Assembly (NCBI GenBank): GCA_018654605.1
Contig: JABILG010000018.1
Span: forward strand, 88,702 to 152,701
Direction of reading: 5' to 3'
Source: a bacterium
GTDB lineage: Bacteria; Desulfobacterota_D; UBA1144
DNA: 64,000 bases
Part shown: in pieces, positions 54,223 through 63,080 of the stretch
Layout: the number at the start of each line of letters is the position of its first letter
How positions within the stretch are numbered: position 1 is the first letter of the stretch
The notes under the pieces: model-generated
What the model was told of the DNA's origin: nothing
What the model saw: only the letters and a program-made list of their open reading frames with translations
Databases searched by the model: none
Program-made: the position numbers and the translations under genes

Positions 54223-55365
54223 TTAAGTATATTCTTTAATATACTCTCTCATCTTATCAAGTCCAATTTGAATATTCTTATAAGAGCTGGAATATGAGAA
54301 ACGAATATGTCTTTTAAAGCTTGAACCAAAATCTAACCCAGGGGCAACACCTAAACCAACTTTGTTTAAAATATCTAAAGATAAATCAAGTGAATTGTCA
54401 GTATAGTTAGTCATATTTGCAAAAACATAAAAGGAAGAATCAGGAGTATAGCTGATATCAATTCCCATACTTGATAATGAATTTATAGTATAATTACGTC
54501 TTCTTTTATAACTTTTCAGCATCTTACTAATCTCATTATTCTCAATTTGAAGTGCGCCTATTGCAGCGTGCTGAGAAATAGTTGGAGCACAAATATACAT
54601 ATTCTGCTGCAACTTTTGTATCCCTCTAATCATTACTTTTGGAACCACTAAGTAACCAAGTCTCCATCCTGTCATTGAATAGAATTTTGAGAACCCATCA
54701 ACAACAATAGCTTTCTTATCATACTGAAGGATTGATGCTGGGTTAAAATCATAATTAAGACCTTGGTAAATTTCATCAGAAATAATATTAATTCTTAAGG
54801 AAGATAAAAAGGATAAGACCTTTTTGTTTTGCGAAACGCCAGTTGGATTTGATGGGGAATTAAGAATTAAAACTTTATCTTTCTTAGATAAAAACTTTTC
54901 TAACTTCTTGATATTAATCTGATAACCCTCATTTTCAAATGTTTTGAATACTCTAACTCTACCGCCAAAAATCTTTACAAGTTGAGGGTAGCACGGATAA
55001 TATGGCTCAACTATTACAACTTGATCTCCTGCCTTGATTAAACTAATTAAGGCTAATATTAGTGCGGCAGAGGAACCGGTTGTGATAACGACTTGATCAG
55101 GGGAAATATTAACACTAAGGTTTTGTTCATATCTTTCTGCAACCATCTCTCTCAGTTCTAAAACACCTAAACTATTCGAATATCTATCACGCCCTTTATC
55201 AATGGAAACTTTCGCACTTTCCCTAATTGTCATGCTTACTTTTTGCGTAGGCTCACCAATTTCAAGATGAGTAATTTTTCTACCTTTTTTTTCATATTCC
55301 TGGGCTTTTTCCAAAATCTCCATTACATAAAACGGCTTTATTGAGGATAGTAAATAATTATTCAT
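54223..55365 (-). CDS. Class I/II aminotransferase (aspartate aminotransferase fold)
   Basis: PLP-dependent aminotransferase, 380 aa. PLP Lys in DGFSKFYSMTGWRLGYLV, NSPSNPTGV, SDEIYQGL and the C-terminal HIRFSYSSS substrate Arg define the fold type I family. Amino-acid specificity cannot be fixed from sequence alone; aspartate, alanine or tyrosine types are possible. 26 bases upstream of tpiA. Confidence 0.88.
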   Translation of the reverse strand: MNNYLLSSIKPFYVMEILEKAQEYEKKGRKITHLEIGEPTQKVSMTIRESAKVSIDKGRDRYSNSLGVLELREMVAERYEQNLSVNISPDQVVITTGSSAALILALISLIKAGDQVVIVEPYYPCYPQLVKIFGGRVRVFKTFENEGYQINIKKLEKFLSKKDKVLILNSPSNPTGVSQNKKVLSFLSSLRINIISDEIYQGLNYDFNPASILQYDKKAIVVDGFSKFYSMTGWRLGYLVVPKVMIRGIQKLQQNMYICAPTISQHAAIGALQIENNEISKMLKSYKRRRNYTINSLSSMGIDISYTPDSSFYVFANMTNYTDNSLDLSLDILNKVGLGVAPGLDFGSSFKRHIRFSYSSSYKNIQIGLDKMREYIKEYT

Positions 55366-55408
55366 CTCTCTATTCTATTAGAAAAAACAAAAATATAAAG
55401 GAAAAGAA

Positions 55409-55437
55409 TTGTTTTAGATGAATTATATAGGTATTAT
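55409..55437 (+). promoter_or_regulatory. Candidate sigma-70 promoter of rpmB
   Basis: TTGTTT, 17-base spacer and TATTAT, followed 26 bases on by the rpmB start with a GGAG ribosome binding site. Good spacing in the 98-base gap between the divergent aminotransferase and rpmB. Confidence 0.5.
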
Positions 55438-55463
55438 AAAAGTTTAAATTTGGAGTGTAAACA

Positions 55464-55754
55464 ATGTCTAGAGTTTGTGAATTAACAGGAAAAAGATATA
55501 TGTCTGGCAACAATGTAAGCCATGCTAACAATAGAACGCGTAGAAAATTTAATATTAATCTAAGATCTGTTAGTCTAACAAGCGAGACGTTAAAAGAAAA
55601 ATTCAAATTAAGAATAGCTGCAAGCACAATGAGGACTATATCAAAAAATGGTGGCTTTGATAAATTCATTATTAAAAGTAGCGATACTAAGCTTTCAGAA
55701 ACTGCACTAAAAATTAAAAGAAAAATTCAGAAAATTCTTTCTCCAGTAAAATAA
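55464..55754 (+). CDS. rpmB: 50S ribosomal protein L28 (bL28)
   Basis: Large-subunit ribosomal protein. N-terminus MSRVCELTGKRYMSGNNVSHANN and TRRKFNINLRSVSL are the family pattern. At 96 aa with a C-terminal extension it resembles the long alphaproteobacterial form (about 97 aa) rather than the 60-80-aa forms. Convergent with def by 5 bases. Confidence 0.95.
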   Translation: MSRVCELTGKRYMSGNNVSHANNRTRRKFNINLRSVSLTSETLKEKFKLRIAASTMRTISKNGGFDKFIIKSSDTKLSETALKIKRKIQKILSPVK

Positions 55755-55759
55755 CCTTC

Positions 55760-56251
55760 CTACTTGAGCTCCCTCTTAATCTTCTTCATAAATATATCTT
55801 TCTTTATTTGACTCATTCTGTCAGGAAATAATATACCGTCTAGGTGATCATACTCGTGTTGAAAAACAACTGATTGTAGACCTTGAGGATTATAGACAAC
55901 CTCTTTGCCATCTAAGTCCAATGCTTTAATCTCAATATTTTCATACCTATAAACATACTCATAAAAACCAGGGATACTTAAGCAACCTTCCTTTGATTCA
56001 ATCCTTCCTTCCTTTTTTGTAATTTGAGGATTTATTAATACCAGAGACTCCTCTCTGTTTTCATCCGAAAAATCTATGCATACAAAGAACCTCTGAAGAA
56101 TTCCTACCTGGGGAGCAGCCAAGCCAATTCCTTCGACTGACTTCATAGTATCAATCATTTCCTTGGCTGTAGAAACAAGGTCTTCATCAATGTTCACAAC
56201 ATCATTACAATTTTCTAGCAAGATAGGATCGGGATAAATTTTAATTTCCAA
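55760..56251 (-). CDS. def: Peptide deformylase
   Basis: Removes formyl from nascent N-termini; Fe/Zn enzyme. 163 aa with the three motifs GIGLAAPQVG, EGCLSIPG (metal Cys) and QHEYDHLDG (metal His pair and catalytic Glu). 7 bases after the HU/IHF gene. Confidence 0.97.
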   Translation of the reverse strand: MEIKIYPDPILLENCNDVVNIDEDLVSTAKEMIDTMKSVEGIGLAAPQVGILQRFFVCIDFSDENREESLVLINPQITKKEGRIESKEGCLSIPGFYEYVYRYENIEIKALDLDGKEVVYNPQGLQSVVFQHEYDHLDGILFPDRMSQIKKDIFMKKIKRELK

Positions 56252-56258
56252 GATAAAC

Positions 56259-56543
56259 CTAGTCCTTATTCTTATTTAATTTTGAGATTAAATCCTTACT
56301 TGGTCTAAATATAGGCAAAACTTTCTGAGGAACCGTAATAGATTCACCAGATTTAGGATTTCTACCTTGATAAGCCTTATAAGTCTTAGGGAAAAAGCTA
56401 CCAAAACCTCTAATCTCTATTCTATCATTGCTTTTAATAGCATTTACAAGAGAAGAAACAAGAACGTCAACAACTTTCTTACTGATTCCTTTCTCTAATT
56501 TGAATTCTTCGCCAATTATATCTTCTAATTCAGATTTCAACAT
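56259..56543 (-). CDS. HU/IHF-family DNA-binding protein (IHF-beta-like)
   Basis: Histone-like DNA-bending protein, 94 aa. RIEIRGFGSFFPK and the beta-arm motif QGRNPKSGESITVPQKVLPIFRPSKDL match the IHF/HU fold, closest to IhfB type. No second subunit is in the window; homodimer or heterodimer cannot be told. Upstream of def on the same strand. Confidence 0.9.
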   Translation of the reverse strand: MLKSELEDIIGEEFKLEKGISKKVVDVLVSSLVNAIKSNDRIEIRGFGSFFPKTYKAYQGRNPKSGESITVPQKVLPIFRPSKDLISKLNKNKD

Positions 56544-56601
56544 ATAATAATTAATTGATTATAAACAAAAAAAGTCAAGGATTTTTTAAAACAAGATGAA
56601 T

Positions 56602-56673
56602 TACCCCGTAAGGGAATCGAACCCCTATTGCAAGTTTAGGAAACTCGAGTGTTATCCGTTACACCAACGAGGC
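56602..56673 (-). tRNA. tRNA-Arg (anticodon CCT)
   Basis: Full cloverleaf on the minus strand: acceptor GCCTCGT pairs with ACGGGGT (with G-U pairs), anticodon stem-loop CGAGT-TTCCTAA-ACTTG, T arm AGGGG-TTCGATT-CCCTT. Anticodon CCT reads AGG. CCA is not encoded, so a CCA-adding enzyme is required. Lies alone between the HU/IHF gene and the 98-aa gene. Confidence 0.93.
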
Positions 56674-56774
56674 ATTTTACCTTAAATAATGAAGAGAGTT
56701 GAAGATCCATCTTTTTATATTACATAAAAATTAATTAAAATTGTACTGGTTAAATTAATAACTTATTATAACTT

Positions 56775-57071
56775 ATGAAATTTTCTAACAAACCTTACTT
56801 TATAACTTTGACTAATAAATTTACTGGGCAATTTTTTAAAGAATATCTTGTGGATGGACTAGATAAAGATTCTGTAATTCAAACAATTATCGCCACCTGC
56901 CAAATTGACCCATTAAGTTACAATATAATAGCAGAGGAAGCCTCCTTAGGACAAGCTAATTCATGGATTGAAGACAAATTCCCAAATGGCGATAGTAAAC
57001 ATCTAGTGGTGGACAGTGACAAAAAAATTGTTGAGCTTCTTTATAATCCTATGGGGAATCCGTACGAATAA
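56775..57071 (+). CDS. Hypothetical 98-aa protein
   Basis: Not recognised. MKFSNKPYFITLTNKFTGQF begins a compact soluble alpha/beta-like protein with no membrane segment or Cys motif beyond one Cys. ATG start about 100 bases after the divergent tRNA, 3 bases from the convergent rpmJ stop. Its own transcript and neat fit between genes support it being real; no function assigned. Confidence 0.5.
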   Translation: MKFSNKPYFITLTNKFTGQFFKEYLVDGLDKDSVIQTIIATCQIDPLSYNIIAEEASLGQANSWIEDKFPNGDSKHLVVDSDKKIVELLYNPMGNPYE

Positions 57072-57074
57072 AAT

Positions 57075-57224
57075 CTAAAGCTTGCTTCTTTTCTTTTTGT
57101 AACCCTGCCTAACTTTAAACTTAGGCTCAGCTTTACATATTACGTAGATTCTTCCACGTCTCTTAACAACTTGACAATCTGGATGCCTATCCTTCATGCT
57201 TCCAATCGAACTTACAACTTTCAT
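57075..57224 (-). CDS. rpmJ: 50S ribosomal protein L36 (bL36), zinc-free type
   Basis: Small 49-aa ribosomal protein, below the track's limit. Sequence [20 protein letters not shown] and [21 protein letters not shown] fits the alpha/gamma-type L36 without the four zinc Cys of the standard form. It carries a basic tail GYKKKRSKL. Not within a ribosomal protein cluster. Confidence 0.93.
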   Translation of the reverse strand: MKVVSSIGSMKDRHPDCQVVKRRGRIYVICKAEPKFKVRQGYKKKRSKL

Positions 57225-57289
57225 AGTCCTTTATTAAAACCTATTAGGTATTTATTGTCAATCCTTAGGAAAAATTCTTTACAAAGATG

Positions 57290-59251
57290 CTAAATTCCTA
57301 TATTAATTTTTTCCAATTTATACTTACCCTGAGGAAGAATTGTCAGTATTAAATTATGAAATTGCTTAATCTCATTTCTATGACCTACACTTATATAAGA
57401 TATTTTTAACTCATCAAGTATTTTATATAAATTCTTCTCATTTTCCATATCCAGAGCACTCGTCCCTTCATCGAGTATTACAAATTCTGGCTGATTCATT
57501 AGCACTCTTGCAAAGGCTAATCTTTGTTGCTCTCCTACAGAAAGCACCCTGGTCCAATCCTTGACCTCGTTAATATTGTGATCCTTAACCAGCTTACCAA
57601 GACCAACTCTTTTTAATACTTTATCTACCTCTTCGAGACTAAATTCGTCTTTTGAATTAGGATAACAAACCTGTTCTTTCAAAGTCCCAAGTAGCATATA
57701 GGGTTGCTGAGGCAAAAACATTGTTTTTGATAAGCCTGGCTTCTTGATTAATCCAGAACCAAAATCCCACAGTCCTGCAACAGATCTTAAGAGTGAACTT
57801 TTACCTATTCCACTCTCACCAACTATCATCATTCGCTCACCTTTTTTTAAAGAAAGGCTTAAATCTTGTACAAGAACTCTTAATTTATCTGGTGTCTTAA
57901 CTGTTACTTTTTCAAATTCTAGAGTGCTCGATTCTTCATATCTAATACATGGACTATTAGAGCTAGAGCTAGCGATTGAGTTAAGCGTCTTATCAAAGTT
58001 TCCAAGCCTAAAAATACTTGCTGAGAAAGCGGATATGCTTTCTATTTGATTTGTAACAATTGAAAGAGCACCAAATACTTGAAAGAAGGCAATCCAAGCT
58101 TGGGTTATAGTTCCAAAATCAATCTGTCCAGAAAAATATAAAGGTGCAACTAATAAATACACAGGAAACCTCATTAAATTAGAATAAGAAAATTGGAACA
58201 AATCCACTATAGACTGCCAGATTATCCATAGGTCATAATTCTTAAGTGCAGCAAGCAATCTTCTTAAAATATTCTTGATTTCCTTTTTTTCACCAGAATA
58301 AAAAGCAATTGATTCAGAATTATCTCTGACATGTACTAGCCCATACCTAAAGTCTGCCTCTAATCTTAATTGATCATAATAAATTTTTATCATCTTCTTG
58401 CCAGTATATATAGCAATCCAAGTCCCTAACCCAACATAAACTAACAATCCAATTGTCAGAGTTTTAGAAATTGACCATAAAATTGCGCTAAATGCTGTAA
58501 CAGTCAGAATGGCTTGAAGAATATCAATTAAAAAATTAAGTGTAACCATTGTAAAGTTCTTGATATCTTCGGATATCCTTTGATCAGGATTATCAATATC
58601 AGAATTTTGGGCGTTAGAATCAAGCAAATAATATGCTCTACTTTTAAAATATCTTTCTATAAAATTATTAGTTAGCCATTCTCTCCAATATCTTCCAAAC
58701 TTTAATCTTGTAAATCGATACAATGAAACTATAGGTAGAGCAATTAAAACTATTAGTCCATAAACCCAAAGGAAATCCCAAAAAGCATTTTCATTTCTAA
58801 CATTGAGAGATGTATCTAGGAATCTGAAAATATAACTTAAAGATACATTAAGCCCTGTTACACAAAACAATAAGATTAATATCGAAATAATTAACAACCA
58901 AGGTTTCATCTTATCCTTAATATAAAAATAATTATATTTAAAAAGAAAAATTGAAGAACAAATTACACATACTGAGACAATTGACAGATTTGTTGATTTT
59001 AAATTTTCGACATAAGACTTAAAATTTGGCGCAACATCAGTCATAAAGACTGGATAAAAGTATTGAATTACGGCTCCAATACTAATTATCCCAAAATAAC
59101 AAATAGACATTACAAATAAAATTGAAGAAATCAGCAATACAAGTAATCTGAGAGAAGAACTTGGTGCACTTAAAGGAAAAAAGTAAGGCTGACCAATCCC
59201 AACAAATCTATCTAAGAGTTCTTTGTTGAATTTAAAATTATCATTAGCCAT
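57290..59251 (-). CDS. BacA/SbmA-YddA-type ABC transporter (membrane plus ATPase domain)
   Basis: Fused half transporter, 653 aa. Five to six membrane helices (about 35-410) with the SbmA/BacA-like stretch LTNNFIERYFKSRAYYLLDS and DNPDQRISEDIKNFT, then the ATPase domain: Walker A GESGIGKSSLL (about 482), SVGEQQRLAFARVL signature and FVILDEGTSALD. The SVGEQQR signature is characteristic of the peroxisomal ABCD/YddA group. Likely exports or imports peptides, fatty acyl or cofactor; substrate unknown. 8 bases after lgt. Confidence 0.9.
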   Translation of the reverse strand: MANDNFKFNKELLDRFVGIGQPYFFPLSAPSSSLRLLVLLISSILFVMSICYFGIISIGAVIQYFYPVFMTDVAPNFKSYVENLKSTNLSIVSVCVICSSIFLFKYNYFYIKDKMKPWLLIISILILLFCVTGLNVSLSYIFRFLDTSLNVRNENAFWDFLWVYGLIVLIALPIVSLYRFTRLKFGRYWREWLTNNFIERYFKSRAYYLLDSNAQNSDIDNPDQRISEDIKNFTMVTLNFLIDILQAILTVTAFSAILWSISKTLTIGLLVYVGLGTWIAIYTGKKMIKIYYDQLRLEADFRYGLVHVRDNSESIAFYSGEKKEIKNILRRLLAALKNYDLWIIWQSIVDLFQFSYSNLMRFPVYLLVAPLYFSGQIDFGTITQAWIAFFQVFGALSIVTNQIESISAFSASIFRLGNFDKTLNSIASSSSNSPCIRYEESSTLEFEKVTVKTPDKLRVLVQDLSLSLKKGERMMIVGESGIGKSSLLRSVAGLWDFGSGLIKKPGLSKTMFLPQQPYMLLGTLKEQVCYPNSKDEFSLEEVDKVLKRVGLGKLVKDHNINEVKDWTRVLSVGEQQRLAFARVLMNQPEFVILDEGTSALDMENEKNLYKILDELKISYISVGHRNEIKQFHNLILTILPQGKYKLEKINIGI

Positions 59252-59259
59252 AAGTAATA

Positions 59260-60093
59260 TTAATTGATTATCTTATTGTTTTCATTATTTAAATCTCTGA
59301 GAGAGTACCTATTAATTATAAAGAATAAAAAAAATAAAATAAAAGATAACAATTGGCCCATATTTATAAACTCTAAAAATATATCAGACTGGCCTTCCTT
59401 AAAGAATTCCAAGAAAAATCTTCCTGTTATTGCTAAAGAAACAACATAAAAAGCGGTAGTACCAACTTTTCTAGAATTTCTACTTTCAGAAATTATAAAA
59501 GAAAAAAAGAGTATAAGATAAAAGATAGATTCATAGAGCTGTACAGGATGTCTAGGCACGATGCTATATCCAGATGAGGGGAATATAATGCAAAACATAT
59601 AGGAACATTGTTTGCCAATTATTTCAGAATTAAAAAAGTTACCAATTCTTATTAATGAAATAAAAATAAGCGAGTTTAAGACAAAAGAATCTAAAAATTT
59701 GTAGAAGGTTCTAATTTTAATTTTCTTTCTTACCACCAAGAAAAAGTATAAAATAGCACCTGCGAAACCCCCGTGACTAGACAAGCCTTGGAACCCAATA
59801 AATTCGTATGAGCCTAAACGGAATGGAATAAAAATCTCGAGCAAATTGTTTGAATAATATCCATATTCATATAGCAAACAGTGAAATAATCGAGACCCAA
59901 GAAGTATGCAAAGGACTAAACTAAAAAATGTCTTATCAATAAAATCTTTATCTAAATCTTCATTTAAATCTTTTCCTAACCTATAAAGCAAGTAAAATAA
60001 ACCAGCTCCAAAAAGCAATGAATAGTATCTAATAGAAATAAAATCTGAGGTATATAAAAATGGTGAAAGGTCCCAAACAAAAAATTGCGACAT
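59260..60093 (-). CDS. lgt: Prolipoprotein diacylglyceryl transferase
   Basis: Inner-membrane enzyme that adds diacylglycerol to lipobox cysteines. 277 aa, seven helices; motifs GLSSHGGFAGAI (His), RIGNFFNSEIIG and PRHPVQLYESIF are all present. Starts at ATG one base from the thioesterase stop. Confirms lipoprotein export and a Gram-negative envelope context. Confidence 0.95.
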   Translation of the reverse strand: MSQFFVWDLSPFLYTSDFISIRYYSLLFGAGLFYLLYRLGKDLNEDLDKDFIDKTFFSLVLCILLGSRLFHCLLYEYGYYSNNLLEIFIPFRLGSYEFIGFQGLSSHGGFAGAILYFFLVVRKKIKIRTFYKFLDSFVLNSLIFISLIRIGNFFNSEIIGKQCSYMFCIIFPSSGYSIVPRHPVQLYESIFYLILFFSFIISESRNSRKVGTTAFYVVSLAITGRFFLEFFKEGQSDIFLEFINMGQLLSFILFFLFFIINRYSLRDLNNENNKIIN

Positions 60094-60588
60094 CTACAAG
60101 TTCTCTTTTAGTTCGATTTCAAATCTTTTTTCTTCTAAGGCTTGCCTTTTCCTAATCTCTGCTCCAATTTTATTATTTTTTTCTTCTTTGTCGGTTAGTA
60201 TTTCTAATATTGGGACCTCAGCAGGCTTTCCTTTGGTATCCATAGCTACAAAAACAAAGTAAGCTCTAGCACAAACTTCTTTACTCTCATCATAACCCTC
60301 GCGAGTTACTTTTGTTTTAACAACCATAGAAGTCTTACCCGTATAGATTATCCTAGATGATAATTCAATTATGTCGCCTCTATTTATTGCTTTGTTAAAC
60401 TGCATATCTTCTATTGAGGCTGTTACAGCTTTGTGGCTCGCAAATCTTCGAGCGCAAATTCCACCCACCATATCCATCATTTCAATCAATCTACCTCCAT
60501 ACATTGTTCCAAAATCATTAGTATCGTTAGGAAAAACCATAATACTACTTGTTGCTTCTGTAGACCTCTTCTTTAATCTTGCCGACAT
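60094..60588 (-). CDS. Acyl-CoA thioesterase, hotdog fold (YciA/ACOT type)
   Basis: Hydrolyses acyl-CoA thioesters. 164 aa; hotdog-fold motif NDFGTMYGGRLIEMMDMVGG (catalytic Asp likely in NDFGT), ASIEDMQFNKAINRGDIIE and VVKTKVTREGYD match the YciA/BFIT group. Chain-length specificity unknown. Followed immediately by lgt. Confidence 0.9.
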   Translation of the reverse strand: MSARLKKRSTEATSSIMVFPNDTNDFGTMYGGRLIEMMDMVGGICARRFASHKAVTASIEDMQFNKAINRGDIIELSSRIIYTGKTSMVVKTKVTREGYDESKEVCARAYFVFVAMDTKGKPAEVPILEILTDKEEKNNKIGAEIRKRQALEEKRFEIELKENL

Positions 60589-60682
60589 AATTCACCTCAA
60601 TTTTTAATAATATTAAACATTTATAACATATAATAAAAAATTTTAACCTTTTTAATTGCTTTTTAACAATTATAATAAAGAG

Positions 60683-61528
60683 ATGAAAAAATTTACAAGT
60701 ACTGACAATTATATTGCAACACCTGATTTAGAACTTGCTGTTAATGCTGCTATAAGTTTAGAAAAACCACTGCTTATTAAAGGCGAACCTGGCACGGGTA
60801 AAACCTTACTAGCAGAGGAAATAGCAAAATCCATTAACACAGAAATAATTAAATGGCATATTAAATCAACTACAAAAGCTCAACAAGGCTTATATGAATA
60901 TGATGCCATAACAAGACTTAGAGATTCTCAATTGGGCGACTCTAGAATCGAAGACATATCTAACTACATTGTTAAAGGAAAATTATGGGAAGCTTTCCAA
61001 TCTGATAAAAAAATTGTTCTTTTAATTGATGAAATTGATAAAGCCGATATTGAATTTCCTAATGACTTATTGCTAGAGCTAGATAAAATGGAATTCTTTG
61101 TTTATGAGACCAAAGAGAATATTTCTGCCAAGAATAGGCCCATAGTCATAATAACAAGCAACAATGAGAAAGAATTGCCGGACGCGTTCCTAAGAAGGTG
61201 TATTTTTCATTATATCAACTTCCCAGAGCGAGATGTAATGGAACAAATAGTTAATGTTCACTTTCCAAAAATAAAGAAAAAGCTTCTATCTGAAGCTTTA
61301 GATGTTTTTTTTGAATTAAGAGAGGTCCCTGGCCTTAAGAAGAACCCTTCCACTTCAGAATTGATAGATTGGATAAAACTTCTACTCTCTGATGATATAC
61401 CCAAAGATATTCTTCATGAAAGGGATGAGAATAAAGCTATCCCACCTCTTCACGGAGCTCTTATAAAAAATGAGCAAGACGTTCAAATGCTGGAACGACT
61501 TAGGTTTATGCTTAGAAGAGGCAAGTAG
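60683..61528 (+). CDS. MoxR-family AAA+ ATPase
   Basis: AAA+ ATPase of the MoxR group, about 281 aa from ATG 60683. Walker A GEPGTGKTLLAEE (about 33-45), Walker B VLLIDEIDKAD, sensor 1 ITSNNEKELPDAF and arginine finger RRC. MoxR proteins act as chaperones with VWA partners for metal-centre or complex assembly. The following gene is its VWA partner, TAGTG overlapping by one base, so they are translationally coupled. Confidence 0.92.
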   Translation: MKKFTSTDNYIATPDLELAVNAAISLEKPLLIKGEPGTGKTLLAEEIAKSINTEIIKWHIKSTTKAQQGLYEYDAITRLRDSQLGDSRIEDISNYIVKGKLWEAFQSDKKIVLLIDEIDKADIEFPNDLLLELDKMEFFVYETKENISAKNRPIVIITSNNEKELPDAFLRRCIFHYINFPERDVMEQIVNVHFPKIKKKLLSEALDVFFELREVPGLKKNPSTSELIDWIKLLLSDDIPKDILHERDENKAIPPLHGALIKNEQDVQMLERLRFMLRRGK

Positions 61529-62706
61529 TGTTAATAGATTTTTTTTTAACTTTAAAAAAGTCTGGAATCAAGACGACTCTAAAAGAGCTTCTGGATCTAA
61601 TAAAGGCTCTTCATCTAGGCGTTATAAAGTTTAAAACCGAGGATTTTTACTATCTAAGCAGGTCTATAATGGTAAAGGACGAGAAATACTTTGATAGATT
61701 TGATAGAGCTTTTTCAATTTTCTTTAATGGTATGTCCGACTTAGATCTAGAATTCCTACAAAATGAAATACCTGAAGAGTGGTTAAGAAAACAGTTTGAA
61801 AAAACTCTATCAAAAGAAGATAGAGATAAGATTAAATCTTTAAAAGACTTAGAAGAGTTAATGAAGAAATTTATGGAAACTTTTAATGAACAAAGAGAAA
61901 GACATCAGGGAGGCGATAAATGGATAGGAACTGGTGGAACTTCACCTTTTGGTGCTTATGGAAGCAACCCTTTTGGTATTAGAGTCGGGCAAGACGGGAA
62001 TAGAAATTTTTCAGCTGCCAAAGTTTGGGACAAAAGAAAATATATGAATCTTGATGATGATGTTGAGATAGGAACGAGAAATATAAAGGTTGTACTAAAA
62101 AAACTTAGAAAATTTACCAGAGTGCCTGGAGACGAAGAGCTAGACATAGACCAAACAATAAGAAAGACCTCTGACAATGGTGGATATGTTGACATTGTTC
62201 TCAAGCCTGAAAGAAAAAATCAAGTAAAAGTTCTATTGTTCTTCGATGTTGGTGGTTCTATGGATCCATATATTAGACTTTGTGAGGAATTGTTCTCTGC
62301 AGCTAAATATGAGTTTAAAAATATGGAATATTTTTATTTTCATAATTTTGTTTATGAAGGTGTTTGGAGAAACAACGAGAGAAGAGAAGAAGTCGTAAAT
62401 TTAGACGATATAATAAATAAGTACAGCAGTGATTACAAAATAATCTTTGTTGGTGATGCCTCCATGGGTATATATGAGATTACTCATATCAACGGCTCAA
62501 TTGAGCACTACAATGACAAACCCGGAGAATCCTACTTCAAAAGAATTCAAAATCACTTTGATAAACTTGTATGGTTAAATCCTATTCCTAGAGAAGACTG
62601 GGACTACTCTCAGTCAATCGACTATACAAGATTTTTAACAGAAAATAAGATGTACAATTTTACCATAGATGGGGTAAATCAAGCTGTAAGATACTTGTCA
62701 AAATGA
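61528..62706 (+). CDS. VWA-domain protein, CoxE-like partner of MoxR
   Basis: 392 aa, begins at GTG in overlap with the MoxR stop. N-terminal helical part with KDEKYFDRFDRAFSIFFNG, central Gly-rich GGTSPFGAYGSNPFG, then a VWA domain with MIDAS motif FFDVGGSMDPYIRLCEELFS (DxGxS variant of DxSxS) and VFVGDASMGIYEI. The same gene pair is widespread in Alphaproteobacteria (by memory). Function unknown; presumably maturation of a protein complex. Confidence 0.88.
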   Translation: MLIDFFLTLKKSGIKTTLKELLDLIKALHLGVIKFKTEDFYYLSRSIMVKDEKYFDRFDRAFSIFFNGMSDLDLEFLQNEIPEEWLRKQFEKTLSKEDRDKIKSLKDLEELMKKFMETFNEQRERHQGGDKWIGTGGTSPFGAYGSNPFGIRVGQDGNRNFSAAKVWDKRKYMNLDDDVEIGTRNIKVVLKKLRKFTRVPGDEELDIDQTIRKTSDNGGYVDIVLKPERKNQVKVLLFFDVGGSMDPYIRLCEELFSAAKYEFKNMEYFYFHNFVYEGVWRNNERREEVVNLDDIINKYSSDYKIIFVGDASMGIYEITHINGSIEHYNDKPGESYFKRIQNHFDKLVWLNPIPREDWDYSQSIDYTRFLTENKMYNFTIDGVNQAVRYLSK

Positions 62707-62708
62707 CC

Positions 62709-63080
62709 TCAATTTTTAGTAAATTTAAGTATTATATAAATAATAATTCCACTCAAGGAAATATTTAAGAGTATGTAGGTTATTGCTAGTAGATAATTCT
62801 TTTGATTTATCATTGATATGAATTCATAGCTAAAAGTAGAGAATGTTGTAAGTGACCCTAGGAAGCCAACTACAAAAAGCAATCTAAGGCTATCCTTAAT
62901 CTCAAAATAGTCGCTTATCAAGTAAAAAAGACCAATTAATAGAGAGCCAAGAACATTGACTATCAATGTTGCCACATAAGGCTTATTTGGCATTGTAGTA
63001 GACAACCAAACTCCAGACATATATCTAGCGATTGCTCCTATAGCTCCGCCTATCCCAACAACGAGAAGCAAGCTAATCAT
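62709..63080 (-). CDS. crcB: Fluoride ion channel CrcB/Fluc
   Basis: Dual-topology fluoride channel, 123 aa, four helices. GGAIGAIARYMSG at the N-terminus, NVLGSLLIG and GFLGSLTTFSTFSYEF (Na+ and fluoride path) are diagnostic. Start ATG overlaps the stop of the unknown 305-aa gene by 4 bases. No fluoride riboswitch was noticed in the short upstream space, which is coding. Confidence 0.95.
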   Translation of the reverse strand: MISLLLVVGIGGAIGAIARYMSGVWLSTTMPNKPYVATLIVNVLGSLLIGLFYLISDYFEIKDSLRLLFVVGFLGSLTTFSTFSYEFISMINQKNYLLAITYILLNISLSGIIIYIILKFTKN

